Counted from the first letter of the stretch, positions 11,364 through 25,393 are shown. The stretch: 64,000 nt of DNA from Monilinia fructicola (GCA_008692225.1 VICG01000013.1:62001-126000), one strand, 5' to 3'. Notes: a model not told the origin generated them from the sequence alone. Made by a program: numbers and translations.

Positions 11364-12497
11364 TTAAACTTCAAAATTTTTCTCTTGGTCAATGGGAGTA
11401 GCCATCTCATCGGCCCAATCTCCGGCTCCGACCAATGGTGTATTTACATTTGATATCTTATTTTTGGATGCTGATGTTGTTGGCAGCGAAGGAAAGTCCT
11501 CAAGTGCGGGTACAGATTGTGGCTGTTGCGCTGAACCTCCTCTTCCACCTCGGCCATTTCCTCTTCCTCTTCCCCTTCCACGCCCGGATCCCCGTCCCCT
11601 ATTCTCGTCATAGATGTACGCAGACATATCATCTTCCGGCGCATCATTGAACCTACTACTGGCTAAGCCACCTCGACCTCTAATAACCCCACCGTGACCA
11701 CCTCTAACATATTGTGAACTCCTCCCTTTGTTGTCCTCAAAATCTTTCTCATCCTTGCCCTCATCCCACTCCCTGCCACCCATAGCCTTTAATTTTCTTT
11801 CTCTGTTCTTCATTCTCTCGCCTTCCATAACCCTACCCCTCTCAATCTCCTCTTTTCTCTTTCGCTTCTCTTCTTTCTCTTTTTGTGCATAGCCTTCTCG
11901 ATCCTTCTCACTTTTCCGGAACGATTCGACCTTTTCAGCATTTATAATCTTCATTCGCTCAAGTTTCGCTGTTAATTCCTCCTCGGTGAGTTTCTTGTGC
12001 GAGGGGCCACCAGTTAGAGAGCGATCCCCACGGACTGAAGGTATAGGTTTGATTTGCTGCGGTTGTGAATGTAATTGCGATTGCGATTGAGGTCCGCCGG
12101 GAGATTGTATAGAGGGAGAGGTTGAAGGCGCGGCGACAGAAGATTGCTCAGTTGCAGTTTCGATGGATTGAGATTGTGTTGCAACAGGCTCCGGTTCTTG
12201 TGTCGCATATCTCGATGACTTTAATCCATTGTTCGGCGCACCACCTCTGCCTCCTCTTCCACCTCGTCTTTTATCCGCGCCTCGATCGCGTTGGTTCCTC
12301 TGATTATGATTGTTGTTCGATGGTGCGGCTGGTAGAGGAGATTGTGCGCCATTACTGCTAACATATGTTTCTGCTGTAGGTGATAATTTTGAAACAGATG
12401 GAATTGGCGCTTCTTCTATAACTGTAGGCTCAGGTGCGGGCTCAAACTCATCGCCGAAGAGATCATCATCCTCTCTTGATTGCGCAAACTCATCCAT
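11364..12497 (-). CDS. RGG-motif RNA-binding protein, 377 residues
   Basis: A single-exon ORF from ATG to TAA. The N-terminus is acidic (DDDLFGDEFEPAPEPT). It is followed by an N/Q/R-rich region with an RGGRGGRGG box (about residue 78), a Ser/Gln-rich low-complexity stretch (residues 105-155), and a strongly charged helix with K/E/R repeats (about residues 165-245). The C-terminus carries further GRGRGRGRG and GGRGG repeats and a conserved-looking ALEDFPSLP motif. RGG boxes bind RNA and are usual arginine-methylation targets, so a role in mRNA translation or ribonucleoprotein granules is likely. The specific family is not recognised. Confidence 0.75.
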   Translation of the reverse strand: MDEFAQSREDDDLFGDEFEPAPEPTVIEEAPIPSVSKLSPTAETYVSSNGAQSPLPAAPSNNNHNQRNQRDRGADKRRGGRGGRGGAPNNGLKSSRYATQEPEPVATQSQSIETATEQSSVAAPSTSPSIQSPGGPQSQSQLHSQPQQIKPIPSVRGDRSLTGGPSHKKLTEEELTAKLERMKIINAEKVESFRKSEKDREGYAQKEKEEKRKRKEEIERGRVMEGERMKNRERKLKAMGGREWDEGKDEKDFEDNKGRSSQYVRGGHGGVIRGRGGLASSRFNDAPEDDMSAYIYDENRGRGSGRGRGRGRGNGRGGRGGSAQQPQSVPALEDFPSLPTTSASKNKISNVNTPLVGAGDWADEMATPIDQEKNFEV

Positions 12498-13378
12498 GAT
12501 TTGTATGAACTGGTGGGGTCGATGGAAGGCCGTGAAAATTGTTGGAAGCTTTTGAGAGGCTTTACAAACAGGTTAACAGATGTCCTGGAGAACTGCTGAT
12601 GCTTCGCGTTGTGGAATGAGTCAGTAGAATGTTGTATCGTATGCTTCTGAATTATTATTGTTCATCAACAATTCAATATGTAAGAGAGTTTTCTTCAGAA
12701 GGTGGGAGGCGGGCTAAATGTCGGTGCTCGGATTAATAATACTACTCCGCGATGAATCTGTTGGTAAGCAGAATTATAAGTTAGAACTAGAACTAATGAT
12801 GCAGGGTGGACCAAACGTAAGGTTGACTTTCAAAGGTCTAGCCTCTTACTTTATAGCTAACGAATACTCTGCTCTATGGTTATACTGCCTTCTTGAGACC
12901 ACACAGCATCATTACGAGACTCTTCGCATCAGAGATTGACCGAAGAAAGACGGGAGAGTTCTGTTTTAAAGAAGTGTTGTCTAATCTGGTCAAAGTTAGA
13001 GACTCATCTTCATTAGCTTCTGGAGTCTGGACATAAACAGCTATAGGTTATTGTCTAGTTTTGATAGGACTACATACTTTCCTATCAAGTGGCCGGTAAT
13101 GCCTCCTCTCTCCGGCTTACCACAACCCATCGCTAAGGATCTGTGAATATGGAATATCGAGAATTGAGTGCCTTTCATTATGTTCTCTTATCGGGAAATC
13201 GAACAAGTAATATGCTAGGCCCTGCTATGTTTGCATTCCGAGTCGCAAACAGCATTGTTTCTTCATAGGCTTGACCCAGGTTTTATTTGAGACTCTTTAG
13301 CCCCGTCGTTGTTTCCGTTTCCATCCGGGGAAATTTCCTTCAATTGCTTTAGCCAATGGAACAACTGATCCCAAGCCA
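12498..13378. other. Upstream region of the RGG gene and spacer
   Basis: Contains the promoter of the minus-strand RGG gene (12498-12700). A 73-codon + ORF at 12718-12939 has no feature that supports it. Confidence 0.4.
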
Positions 13379-13754
13379 TCAATTCTCTAGATCCCGTATT
13401 TCTCTCTTTATGCTTGCTGATTGATCATTAAATGCCTCGATAGAAGCATACCAATTATTGATCAATCCAAAGCTTTCATTTCCATCAGATAACATTTTTC
13501 TATTTTTGCAGCCAAGATAGCTCATTGAAAAGCTTCGGCGGGGACGAAACTGTGCTGAAGGACTAGGATCAAAGCTAAAAATTTCACATCTCGGAGTATG
13601 AGAACTCGCTTCAGAATTTTCTAAATCTATCGCTAAAGTTTTGAAAGGGGGTACAACTGCAGAAGCAAAATCAAAAATTTCGTTATCAGGGAGCGAGGAA
13701 GCTTGCTGCTGTTGTTGATGGAGTTCTTGGGCGCTTCTCGTGAGTTTCTCTTTC
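13379..13754 (-). CDS. Probable terminal exon of an unassembled gene
   Basis: A minus-strand frame is open for 125 codons from an AACATCAG acceptor-like site at 13755-13762 to TGA at 13379-13381. It has protein-like composition: a short poly-Gln tract (LHQQQQQASS), an acidic/hydrophobic stretch (NEIFDFASAVVPPFKTLAIDL), a Ser/Arg patch (FRPRRSFSMSYLG), and a charged C-terminus ending in KREIRDLEN. Most of it lacks a methionine, so a simple ATG-based search would miss it. The upstream exon was not found with confidence; a candidate with ATG near 13820 does not match in phase. Family unknown. Confidence 0.35.
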
Positions 13755-16061
13755 CTGATGTTAGAATTTGTTCAAATTTCTACTTGGTCTGCATTTGCAT
13801 GATTCGAGGGTGCGTTGACCATGGACTTTTTGCGGGGAACTATACAATATGTACTTAGAGTATATACGAAAATATCGTGGGGGTCCGTAAGATTCAGTGA
13901 GAAAGTCTTGTAAACAAGATGAAAGATAGAAACAATTTGTGAGAAAATGGAAAGCTTTTTATGTCGCAACATTTTGTAGTAATGAACCTGCAAACCCTCC
14001 AAAAATATTTTCGCTAACTACTTTTAGGCCTCTCGAATTTGCCTTGTCAACTAACCAAGAGGGAAGTAGAGACATTCATAAAACGAAACTTTGCATAAGT
14101 AGAACCAGATGTTGAGACTGACTGCCATGCAGATCGAAGTTTTTAAAGGAAGACAAATATGACTGCGGAAAGTTAATCAAAGCATAATCTATAGCCTCAT
14201 CGAAGATGATACGCCTTTTTGGTATTAGTCCAATTCAAATTCTCCCTGAAAGAATTATAACTGAACTTCTATTTTCATTATCAAACATGAAACCACATAC
14301 CTTCATCAAATGACAAACTCCGAACCACTCAGCCTATCTCGCACAATCAGTTGTCGTTGATTGATGCGTAGTAGACTAACAATATCAAGATAACCTCCTA
14401 TTGTGAGTCCATCACAACAGAACCCTTTCCAAAGTATACACGTAAAAAGATTAAAGTTGACCCATTCAAGAAACCCAATTTATTTGTCAGATATTGAATC
14501 TTGATCTGTCAGGATACAAAAGGGAATATCACTTACCTTGAGAACCTCTCCTAAAGTATTCAATTTCTCCTAGTGCCGGTACTAGCATACCAATTCAAAT
14601 CTATAAATCAATCTTGTATCTTCGTATTCAAAGAAACACACATCAAAAAGAGAAAGATGCTCTCACCAAAAAATACACGAAGTAATGGCTAAGGAAAGCA
14701 AATGTTGATCAATCTAATAAACGACATATTATGTAAATAACGAAAATACCATGTTCAATTTCATTTAGCGCTTCAATATATATCACTGATGTACCATAAT
14801 GCTCATATCAAATATGATAAACACAGAATAAACATTGTTTGGGACGTTTAATACTCAGTTAGTAGTGCGATTGGGGAGTACAGTTGAAACACATGGCATG
14901 AGTAGTACTCAAGATCCCTTAGCCGAAAGCATTTCAACTGCACAAGATGCACGTTTTACGTTGCCAAGAAAAATAATGATGACAAAAGACTACAAAAACA
15001 CTGTAATTGACAAAACATCCACTGCTTGGCGCCACAGAATTAACAGTGTCTGTCGGGAAATGGATCATGTGATATTGAGTTGCTGTACGAATAATACGTC
15101 TAACCGTATTAGGCGTACTAGCACCTCGAGGACATCTATAAAGTCGTCCTCCATTCCATAGAGTTACATAGAGAATAACAACCATGATATACCAACAAAA
15201 GGATTAAGTACTTACACTTTAACTGACCAAGTTTATACCAACAGTGTCTGTCATTGCCCAACGCCGCCCATTCGGACCCGTGCGCATTCAGAAATCCAAA
15301 GTGTCTGTAAGTTGATAATATCTGAAGTCCAAAAAATTCAAATACTACAAGCCCGATTATAACTTCCTCAAATTATTCGTATACCATCAATGCTTGCGAT
15401 GTTTGTTTTGATGTTACCGACTTATTCTACCTTTTGTCCTTACGTAGACGCGGTCAGGTAAAGGAAGGCAGACTGTCCAATGAGTGGAAAATTTATGATT
15501 TTGAGGTTATTTATACGAACTAGCAGAGACCTTGGATTGTGGAATATTGGGAGATGGCTTTGGATGAGGTTTCCCTTTTTTGATTCCGGCTCCCGAGGGG
15601 TGGGATTTACCCATAGGACGTTTAGGGAACAGGGCGCTCAATGATGAGGCAGGATGTAAAAAAGGTCTTTGTGATTTGTGAGTGAGCGATCAAACTTCAA
15701 TCAACAATTGGTTTTGAACATGAGGAGGAGTGGCAGAGGAAAGGGAGGGTAAACTTTCGACTGGCTCAATTAATTACCTTGCCAGATCGTCATTCATTAT
15801 TATCCATGGGAAGGTAGTGAGCCCATAAGCTTTTTAGTAAGGGAAAAATGTCTTGAGGCCCTGCGAAAGGATTGTCGAGAAATAGTAACACATCAACATC
15901 CCCAAATCAAATCAACTTCTAGTCACAAATCAGCGCCAGCATCTCGAGGGCATGTTGATAGTGTCATTAACAGTACTGGTTCACGTTTTAATGCCTACGG
16001 AACGTGACCTGCTATCTGGATGGTGATTCGATATCGCCCGCCACCTTAATCGAGACGTCAA
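13755..16061. other. Gene-poor stretch
   Basis: About 2.3 kb of AT-rich DNA. The + frame at 14835-15161 (108 codons) and the minus frames at 13772-14002 and 14934-15185 have no recognisable features, and some overlap each other on opposite strands. No RNA gene or large repeat was seen. Confidence 0.35.
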
Positions 16062-16718
16062 TTAAATCTCCTCTGAAACAGCAACATAAACATTGGAAGG
16101 CCGCAGATTGAACTGTGCAGCAACATCAGGTTCGACAACCTTCAAGGGCTGACCAAGAAGACTCGAAATTTCTTCATTCATTGCCTTGTCATCCGACTCA
16201 CAAATCCAAATCATCACTAAAGTAAGAGTTTCATCTACTCGTGCTGGGAGGAGAGATACCCTGGGAGTCATTAATGGCACTGCGACCTCCGGCCCGAACC
16301 AAGCTTCTAAACAATATTTGAAATTTGGGTGACGTTCAGTAAACATGATCAAGGCTTGCAGAGGTAAATGTCGAGGAACTGCTAGAAATGCTGAATTCGG
16401 AGCTCCCACCTCCCAACCGATAGCTCGCAAATACTTTGTTGTGGTTTCAATACTACCAAAGTTGCAAGCATGTTGAAACAATACGCCGTTCTTGAATGTG
16501 TCTAGCGAAACTGTACTGAAGCGAAGACCGTTTTCGCTCCAAAAACATCCATCGGTGCCCAACATCCAGGCCGCGATGACACTTGCAGGGACGCCGTTGC
16601 TTTGCTGTCCAAGCCAGAGCTCATACGGAACCTTGATTGGAATGACGGGCATTGAGAGGTTTTGGCTGGAGCCCTTTCCGTCGAACATGGCTGATTTAAA
16701 TGCCGAGTTCTGCGCCAT
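16062..16718 (-). CDS. Hypothetical protein, 218 residues
   Basis: ATG at 16716-16718 and stop at 16062. The frame is open further upstream to 16763 but without another ATG, so the first exon may extend 5' or there may be an upstream exon. The product looks globular and soluble (VPYELWLGQQSNGVPASVIAAW, RHLPLQALIMF), with many hydrophobic core residues and no signal peptide. I do not recognise the family. No stop or frame break interrupts it. Confidence 0.5.
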   Translation of the reverse strand: MAQNSAFKSAMFDGKGSSQNLSMPVIPIKVPYELWLGQQSNGVPASVIAAWMLGTDGCFWSENGLRFSTVSLDTFKNGVLFQHACNFGSIETTTKYLRAIGWEVGAPNSAFLAVPRHLPLQALIMFTERHPNFKYCLEAWFGPEVAVPLMTPRVSLLPARVDETLTLVMIWICESDDKAMNEEISSLLGQPLKVVEPDVAAQFNLRPSNVYVAVSEEI

Positions 16719-17936
16719 AAGTGTAAATTTTGTGTCTCTCTGGATTGCGTCTAGCGGTTGCAAATTTGTATGAACCTATTCAACCGAAGGATTTCAAAGT
16801 CCGAGATGCTAAAGGTTTTTCGAAGTTGGAGACACCTACTCTTCTTATCTGGTAAAGCTAATGAATATAAATATACACCAACACAGACTTTAATCAAAGA
16901 TCACTTTCTATGCAAAGGAAGAACATTCCATCATCTTTCACGATTTATTGAAAATGACTTACTGTGACAATCATACTGGCTTCCAGTAGAAGAAATTAGC
17001 TTAAAATCTTTATTCAAACCACTGTTTTAAAACTCTTTAGTCCTGTCCTTTATACCACACAACAATCAAAAAGGCCTTGAAAAGACACTCGTCAACTCAG
17101 GTAACATGAATACATCACCCCTATCTTGAGCTTTATCTTACAGGACTATCCTGACCGTGAGTTTGATGAATAAAAATAAAAATGAAACAGCCTCATTTTC
17201 ACAAAGAGTTACAGTCTTAAGATGTAGTGTTGTCTTGATAGCGGCCAAGAGTCTCTATAGTAGCCGCCACTTTGGCTTTGTTTCTTCAAATGGCCAACGA
17301 GCTGGAGATTCCACAATACTACATATTTTCACTTGATCTTGTAAAAGAAAGGACATTGCAATAACGCAGTAAGTTTTCCGGTAGATGTCCATTTCGAAAT
17401 GAAATCTAGCCCACTCATCATGAAGCGAGTTCGGTGGCTTGCAAAAAGGGGTATCAACCGAGACTTCGGTTTCATTTTGTTTGGGTTACTTATCAATCAC
17501 TGAATGTCGTGCGTGGTATGTATGTATTGGATACATGTATATGACTATATGGAGTCGATAGCAACATTTCAATCACTCAAAGTCGCGTAAACAATAAAAT
17601 TTCAATTCCTCGCAATATCTGAAAAGTTTGATATCAAAAACATGGAAGGCACGTGCAGCGGAATATTGTTTCGCCGACCCCGAGGCATTTTCAGCACTAG
17701 GAATTTTAGCAACCCATCATCATATCGCCATCCATTAAAAAAAAGTTATCGAATATCCAGCAATCTGATTAACAACCACTAGAGCTTCCATCCTGTCGCA
17801 AACAATCCTGGGATCCATTTGCATACGTACTTCAAGGCTAGCCTCTCCCTGCGACAACTCCAAGACATCGAGGTTTCCAAAGTCAGGACGTCGAGTCGGA
17901 AGAGAAAAGTAAACGGCGGTTGCAAAATCATACAAA
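16719..17936. other. Spacer and TIM17 promoter region
   Basis: No supported gene. The minus-strand frames at 17735-17973 overlap the TIM17 5' region and are shadows. Short plus-strand frames near 16758 show no features. Confidence 0.4.
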
Positions 17937-18669
17937 ATGGATCATACACGAGACCCATGTCCCTGGGTGGCATTGAACGACTTTGGAGGAGCTTTCTGTA
18001 TGGGGGTACGCAATCGCCAAATTTCCTTGACTCTCTTGGAGGGTGATTGAGGTTGTCAAACTGCAGAGGTCATCTGAGGGGAATGCTGACAACATTTTTC
18101 CGTAGGCAATTGGAGGAGCAGTATGGCATGGTGTTAAGGGCTTTCGAAACTCACCTTATGGCGAGAGAAGGATCGGCGCACTCACAGCTATCAAGGCACG
18201 AGCCCCGGTGCTTGGAGGAAACTTTGGTGTTTGGGGGTGGACTCTTCTCCACCTTCGATTGTGCTGTAAAAGGACTGAGGAAGAAGGAGGACCCTTATAA
18301 TGCTAGTACGTTCCTCTCTTGCAAACTGCAAATTGGGTTGCTAGCTGGCAGATTTGTTGACCAATTTTGATATCATCAAAGGAGACACTAACAGAAGAGT
18401 AGTCATTGCAGGATTCTTTACTGGTGGTGCTTTGGCAATTCGTGGGCGGTGCGAAAGCAGCAAGAAACTCGGCGATAGGTTGTGCGGTTCTCTTGGGTGT
18501 CATTGAAGGTGTTGGAATCGGGTTCCAAAGAATGATGGCGGGAAATACCAAATTAGAGGTGAGCCGCCTCCTCCAATCTTCACCCCTCATGTTAACATTT
18601 GAACAGTTACCTCCCCCACCTCCTCCACCATCCGAATCTGGCAAAACGGGGTTTCCAGCTGTCGCATGA
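17937..18669 (+). CDS. TIM17: TIM17, mitochondrial inner-membrane import translocase subunit, with two apparent frameshifts
   Basis: Four exons: 17937-18005, 18106-18305, 18403-18558 and 18607-18669, about 161 residues, the usual Tim17 length. The start reads [20 protein letters not shown], followed by [15 protein letters not shown], the near-invariant [33 protein letters not shown] and GFQRMM, with a proline-rich tail. Tim17 is a core channel-side subunit of the TIM23 complex and has four transmembrane helices. The frame breaks twice: one extra G at 18233-18237 (five G where four restore the frame) and one extra G near 18444-18446. Protein similarity continues unbroken across both. Because the gene should be essential, assembly error is likelier than loss. 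A minus-strand frame over its 3' half is a shadow. Confidence 0.92.
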
Positions 18670-18671
18670 TT

Positions 18672-18684
18672 CCCCCCCCCCCCC
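18672..18684. repeat. Run of 13 C directly after the TIM17 stop
   Basis: A C13 homopolymer begins three bases after the TIM17 stop codon. Such runs are prone to length error during sequencing. Confidence 0.9.
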
Positions 18685-20049
<1,365 letters not shown>

Positions 20050-23000
20050 TCATTTCCCGGGTAACTCCCTAAACACCCTTTCTAAAGATCAATCGACAAT
20101 TGTATAAATTATTAAGTCGAATTCTCTCATTGTCTATCATTCATTAGCACATATTCATCATCTCATGAATCCTCACCCCACATTCCAGAAGAAAAAAAAA
20201 AAGAATAAAACTTACCCAAATGCGCACTGTCACTTGCTTGCCCACATGGCAAATGTGCAGCCGGTGCCCCAAATTCTTTTTTCCAAGAATCGAATACTGG
20301 GAATAGAACCTCCCTCTCTAATATAAAGAGGCTTCCTCCCCAATCTCTTCCTACCATTTAATCCTTCTCTACCATTCGCTCCTCCACTCTCTCCTCCACT
20401 CTTCTCATCAACCTCATCCTTCAAGTCCAGATTCGCAAGATCAACAGCTGTAGCAGCTAAACTCGTATGATCACTTCCACCTGTCAAACTCGTCGTTGTA
20501 GCTGGTGTGGGTTTAAGACTAGGAGATGCACTAATGGGGCTTGTGGGTTGGTTCTCCTTTTCCTTCTCAACATATTTTGGACCCTGAACACTACTTCTTC
20601 TCGTATGATCTGTAATCGGGCCCCAGACTTCCATGATGGCTTCTTCTAGAGTTCTGAAAATTTCATTCTCTGGATCGCCAAGCCAAGCATCTGCTTGATT
20701 GTCGATTGTTATCGTAAGGTGATTATGTGTATCAAGTTTCACAAAGGCGTCTTGAAGGAATTTTGTCAATGACTTAATCACATCATCGACTTCTTGATTG
20801 GGTACTAAACGAAGAGAGATTGCTGCACTAGCATGTGATGAGACGAGAGAACCATCTGGTCCAGATACTTTGTATCGATGAACTGTCAAATTTGGCTCTC
20901 TCCATCTAGCCATGATCGATTGTTTGAGATTATCGGCTGGCCCTAATTCTGGATTGCGACGGAGAAGAGTTGATACGATATCATCATATCTAGCTTCTTC
21001 GGCTGGAGTTAGAGGAAGAATCTCATCATAAAATCCAGGGATTTGAATTCGGTTATGAAGACCTTTTAGCTTGGCAAGGATGGCCGTGAGATCGAAAAGT
21101 GGTTCATCCATCATAAAACTTCCATCAACTCCACTGTGAACATCTGGATGTTTGCTATTGACTTTGACGGTAGCATGAAGAACACCTCTGAGACCATAAG
21201 TCAAACAAGGAACTTCATCATCAAGCCAGTAACTATTAGCAAGAATGATATAATCAATATCCCCAATGAAATCCTTGTACTTCCTCACAGCATCTTTGAA
21301 GCCTCTTGAACCACTCTCTTCTTCTCCCTCAATCAAAAACGTGATGTCAGCATCCAGAGCTTTCTCATGTACCAAATCCACAACTCCATATAGAGCAGCC
21401 ATGATTGGTCCCTTGTTATCACTCACACCTCTTCCATAGAGATAGCCATTAACTCCCTTCATCTGGAATGGGTCAATGATCCACTTCTTCTGCTTATCAT
21501 CTGCAGGTACAACATCATAATGCCCATAAAACAATATCTTCTTCCTCTTTCCCGCCGTCTCAGGATTTCCCTTGAACTTTGCATACACGATTGGATTGTG
21601 ATGAGCTTCGGTGGTTAACATTTCCGTCACAGCGCCGTGTTTTTTAAACAAAGTTCTAAGAAATGTCGCACCACGTCGACAATCTTCAGCATGATCAGGT
21701 CTTGCAGAAATTGTCTTGAATGCTACAAAATCCTGTAAAGATTTGATGAGTTGATCATCTTGAAGAGTTTCCCGTTTTGGGTACGACCCAGTATCGCAAC
21801 CCGTAACATCCCATATTGAGACGGAACAATCGTTCGCACCCGTTATGTAAAGTTGCTGACCATGATGTGTAGTAACCGCTGAAGCTAAAATTCTTCCTTG
21901 ATGTGCTTTCCATCGTTTGACGCATTGATATTTTTGACTGAAGTTTGAGTTTTTGTATTGACCATATTGCACTGTGCTGTATTTCTGTAAATTGTTAGCC
22001 CCTTCATTCATCCTCATCGTCCCCTCAAATTTGAGAGCAAAAACTCACCCGAGCGTGTCCAGTACTTCCTCCACTCCAAAGATACCCCCAACCCATTTGT
22101 AACGTCATCACATCCCCTCTGTTGGCCCTCAGAACCCTCAACTTTTGTCTCGTATCCAGATCCCATAATTCAATGACCCCCTCCAATTTACTGCTGTAAA
22201 GAAAGCTTCCATCCACCGCCAAACTCAACACACTTTCTGCATCATCTTCACCAAGACTTTCAATCTCCCGAATTCCTTCATCCTGATCTTCGCACAATTT
22301 CCACAACTTAATTGTTCCATCACCTCCACCAGAAATCAGCATATCCTCATCCGCATCCACTTGTCTGCTCACCCCTCGAACCATGAGCATGCAATAGACA
22401 TAACCAAAATGGGCGTATTGTTTCATATGCGCCTTGTCAATTTCCAACACATCTCCTTGATCGGCCGCCGCTCTGCTCACTTGTCTCGGTCTGGGTGTTG
22501 ATGTCCCTCCATGCTGTACACTATCGAAAAATCGATGATTTCGCCTATCCGGATGACGATCTGGATTTGGTGTCGGCCTCGTCGCCGAATCCCTCAAGCT
22601 AACCCATTGTATACTCGTATTCTGTGCGCCTAGGTAGACCGTTTCGAATTGTGGAGAATAAGCCACGGAGAATACATCGCCGACATCGTAGGTACTGTAG
22701 ATGTGATATTTGCGAACTAAAGTCGTCGGACACCATGCATTGACAATGGCATCACCAGCAGATGAAAATAAAAGTTTTCCATCTGCGGATAAGAAGAGTG
22801 AAAGTACACTTCGAGTATGTGCTTGAATGCGAGACACGAGTTCGAAGGACGTGAGCGACCAAACAACAATTTCCCCATCTTGAGTACCGGCATAAATATA
22901 TTTTGAACCGACGGCGAGAGCGAGAATTGACGAATCATTTTGAAGATGATGTAAGAGTTGCGGACGAGAGGGGTCGAGATCATCTTCTGAACTCGTTCTC

Positions 23001-23191
23001 AAACTGGGATCTTGAGAGAATGAATCCATTTGATCAATATCATCATCTGTACTGACTGAAAGATTATTGTTAGTTGTTGGAGATGAAGATGTTGAGATGT
23101 GATTAATTGTCTGTGGAGATATAGGTGTAGTTGGGGAAGTAGTAGTGTGAGAATGAGAAATTGAATTTCTTAAACCAAATATTGAAGTCAT
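20050..23191 (-). CDS. DUG2: DUG2-like glutathione-degradation subunit (WD40 + M20 peptidase fold), with two apparent frameshifts
   Basis: Three exons on the minus strand: 23191-22049, 21984-20216 and 20133-20050, about 997 residues. The N-terminal half has a Ser/Thr-rich leader and WD40 blades (GEIVVWSL, DGTIKLWK, GVIELWDL, CSVSIWDV). The C-terminal half is an M20-family peptidase with HYDVVPA, GRGVSDNKGP, EGEEESGS and HSGVDG. In yeast, Dug2 and Dug3 form a complex that cleaves the gamma-glutamyl bond of glutathione, and Dug1 cleaves Cys-Gly. Two single-base insertions break the frame near the C-terminus: a six-T run at 20277-20282 and CCC at 20076-20078 (+ strand). Undoing them restores a typical ending (EFGAPAAHLPCGQASDSAHL, then VFRELPGK). 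The neighbour TIM17 has the same type of error. Confidence 0.88.
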
Positions 23192-23192
23192 C

Positions 23193-23990
23193 TTTTTGTT
23201 TGGTTAGAAGAGGAAAAAGAGGAAAAAGAGGAAATGGGAAGGGAAGAGAAAGGAAGGGAAGGGAAGGGAAGGGAATTGATTGATGAGTGCTGGATGGTAG
23301 GGAAGATGAATTGAAGAATTGATGAATTGATGATGGTGATGGTGATGATGATGATGAATGGATGGATGAATGGATGGATGGATGACTAATAAGTAGGTAG
23401 GGTATACCTAGGTAGGGGGAGGGTACAGGTGAGAGATGATTCGTTTGAAGAGGGAGGGGAAGACTAGTGAGTGAACGGGGGGAATTGGAAGAGCTCTAGA
23501 AAGAAGGAAGGAAGGAAAGAAGAAAGAAGGAAAGAAGGAAAGAAGGAAGGAAGGAAGGAAGGAAAGATTGATGATTGATTGATTGATTGATTGAAAGGTT
23601 GAACCATGCACCAACGACCCCTCACATAAATTCTGATGAAGAATTCCCAAATTCAGACCAAAATGACGAAATATAAATAAATATGGCAAAAGGAGAAAAT
23701 GAATAGAAATAAATAAATGAATGAATAGATGAATAAATAAATAAGTAAATAAGTAAATAAATAATCAATCAATCAACCAACCAACCAATCAATCAATCAA
23801 ATCAATTCACAGATTAAAAAAAGAGAAATAGTAGAAAAATAAAAAATAAATAAAATAAATAGAGAAATAAATAAAGAAATAAATCGAAAATAAACTAATA
23901 ATTAAATCAATCGATTAAAAAATCAATTAATAATTAGAAAAAAAGAGATAAATAATAAATCAATAAATAAACAAATAACCAGATAATAAA
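23193..23990. repeat. Low-complexity upstream region of DUG2
   Basis: Consecutive simple repeats: GGGAA/GGAAG tracts (23220-23275), GATGAT/GGATGGAT (23330-23385), GGAAGGAAAGAA (23500-23568), GATT repeats (23570-23595), then AAATAAAT and AATCAATC tracts (23700-23970). The short peptides they encode are not genes. Confidence 0.85.
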
Positions 23991-23991
23991 A

Positions 23992-24747
23992 TCAGAAGAA
24001 CATACCATGACTTTCACCTTCACTCTCACTTTCACTCTCATCACCCTTCTCCCAAATCTCAATAGTTCCCTGACTTTGCCGACCATCCTGATCCTCATCC
24101 TCATCGTCAACCACATCTCTCTCTTCACCACCAAACCCATCAACATCAACAACATCATCATTACCATCATCAATACCAACACCAATACCACCACCAATAC
24201 CAACACCACCACCAACACCAACACAAACCCCAGCATCATCCCCAACAATCCTCACCCTACCCTCTCTCTCCTTCTCCCCATCACCCACTCCCCTCCCCCT
24301 AAGATTCTCCCTCATCAAATCCATCCTCGCACAACAATTCCACTTCTCAAATGCCACCTGAAGTTCGCCAAATCGATTCAAATCGTGATCCGTACGCGCC
24401 TCCAAATCCGGAAACGAGAGGCTCCCCTCGATAAACGTCGTATCCTTGGCCTGCTCTCTCTCTGTCTCTCTCTCCCTCTGCCTCTCCCTCTCCCTCAACA
24501 AAAGATTACTCCGATTCTCCGTCGAATTGGTCGGGATGCCTTCGATGCTGTATTTCTGATTGAGCTGTAAAGAAGCAAACGATATCTCTTCTTCGGTTTC
24601 TATTTCTGTTTCTGTTTCCGTGTCCGTTCCCCTTACCGTCACCGTTTCCCTTTCCCTTTTCCCTCTCAGCTCTTCCCTTCCCTCGCTCCCCAAACCCTCA
24701 CCCCCATCCCAATATATACCCTCTCCGCGACCCGACGAACCCCCCAT
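23992..24747 (-). CDS. Possible hypothetical protein encoded in low-complexity DNA
   Basis: A minus-strand frame from an ATG at 24747 to TGA at 23992. The ends are low-complexity (RERERQRERE, VGVGGGVGIGGGIGVG, acidic DEDEDQD), but the middle (about residues 105-160) reads like real protein (FIEGSLSFPDLEARTDHDL, GELQVAFEKWNCCARMDLM). A GTATGT donor-like site lies just before the stop, so the gene could continue into further exons. The overlapping + frame at 24007-24570 is probably a shadow. Family not recognised. Confidence 0.3.
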   Translation of the reverse strand: MGGSSGRGEGIYWDGGEGLGSEGREELRGKRERETVTVRGTDTETETEIETEEEISFASLQLNQKYSIEGIPTNSTENRSNLLLRERERQRERETEREQAKDTTFIEGSLSFPDLEARTDHDLNRFGELQVAFEKWNCCARMDLMRENLRGRGVGDGEKEREGRVRIVGDDAGVCVGVGGGVGIGGGIGVGIDDGNDDVVDVDGFGGEERDVVDDEDEDQDGRQSQGTIEIWEKGDESESESEGESHGMFF

Positions 24748-25393
24748 GATGAAATCGCGACCAATTATGAGACTATATGAGACGATGCGACACACAATAT
24801 ACGATACCTCCGCTGGCCAACCTGGGAGCTCCCTACTGCGAATATCTGAACCCCAACTTATCAACGCTAATGAATACAGTAATGATCTAACGACGAGGAA
24901 ACACACACAAGGTTCGCGGGAATCCAATGACACAATCTGGATGGACGGATGGATGGCTGGTTATGATTAATTAGGAAATCCATCAATCAATCCATCAATC
25001 AATCCATCAATCAATCCATCCATCGATCCACGCACAAATGCAAAAATGCAAAACCCAAATGCAAAAACGCAATCCTTCCCTCCAAATTCACCAGATGGCG
25101 CAAGGAGGAAAGGGGATGACGTGCGTTTTGGAGGGAGGCGATTGGATTGGTTCTCTTGGGTTTTATGGAAAGGCCGTGAAGAAATAGATCGGTAGATGTA
25201 TTGATGATGATGATGATGAGATGGACTGAGATGATGAGATGGATAGATGACTGAGAGACTTTTTAATTCGTTTCTTCTAATTACGGAGTAATGGTACTTG
25301 ACGTTTTCGTTTTGCTTGAGTTTGGATTCTTGTACCGAGTAGACGTACCTAGGTATGTACGCTGTATGGGATAGATATACATACATACCTAGG

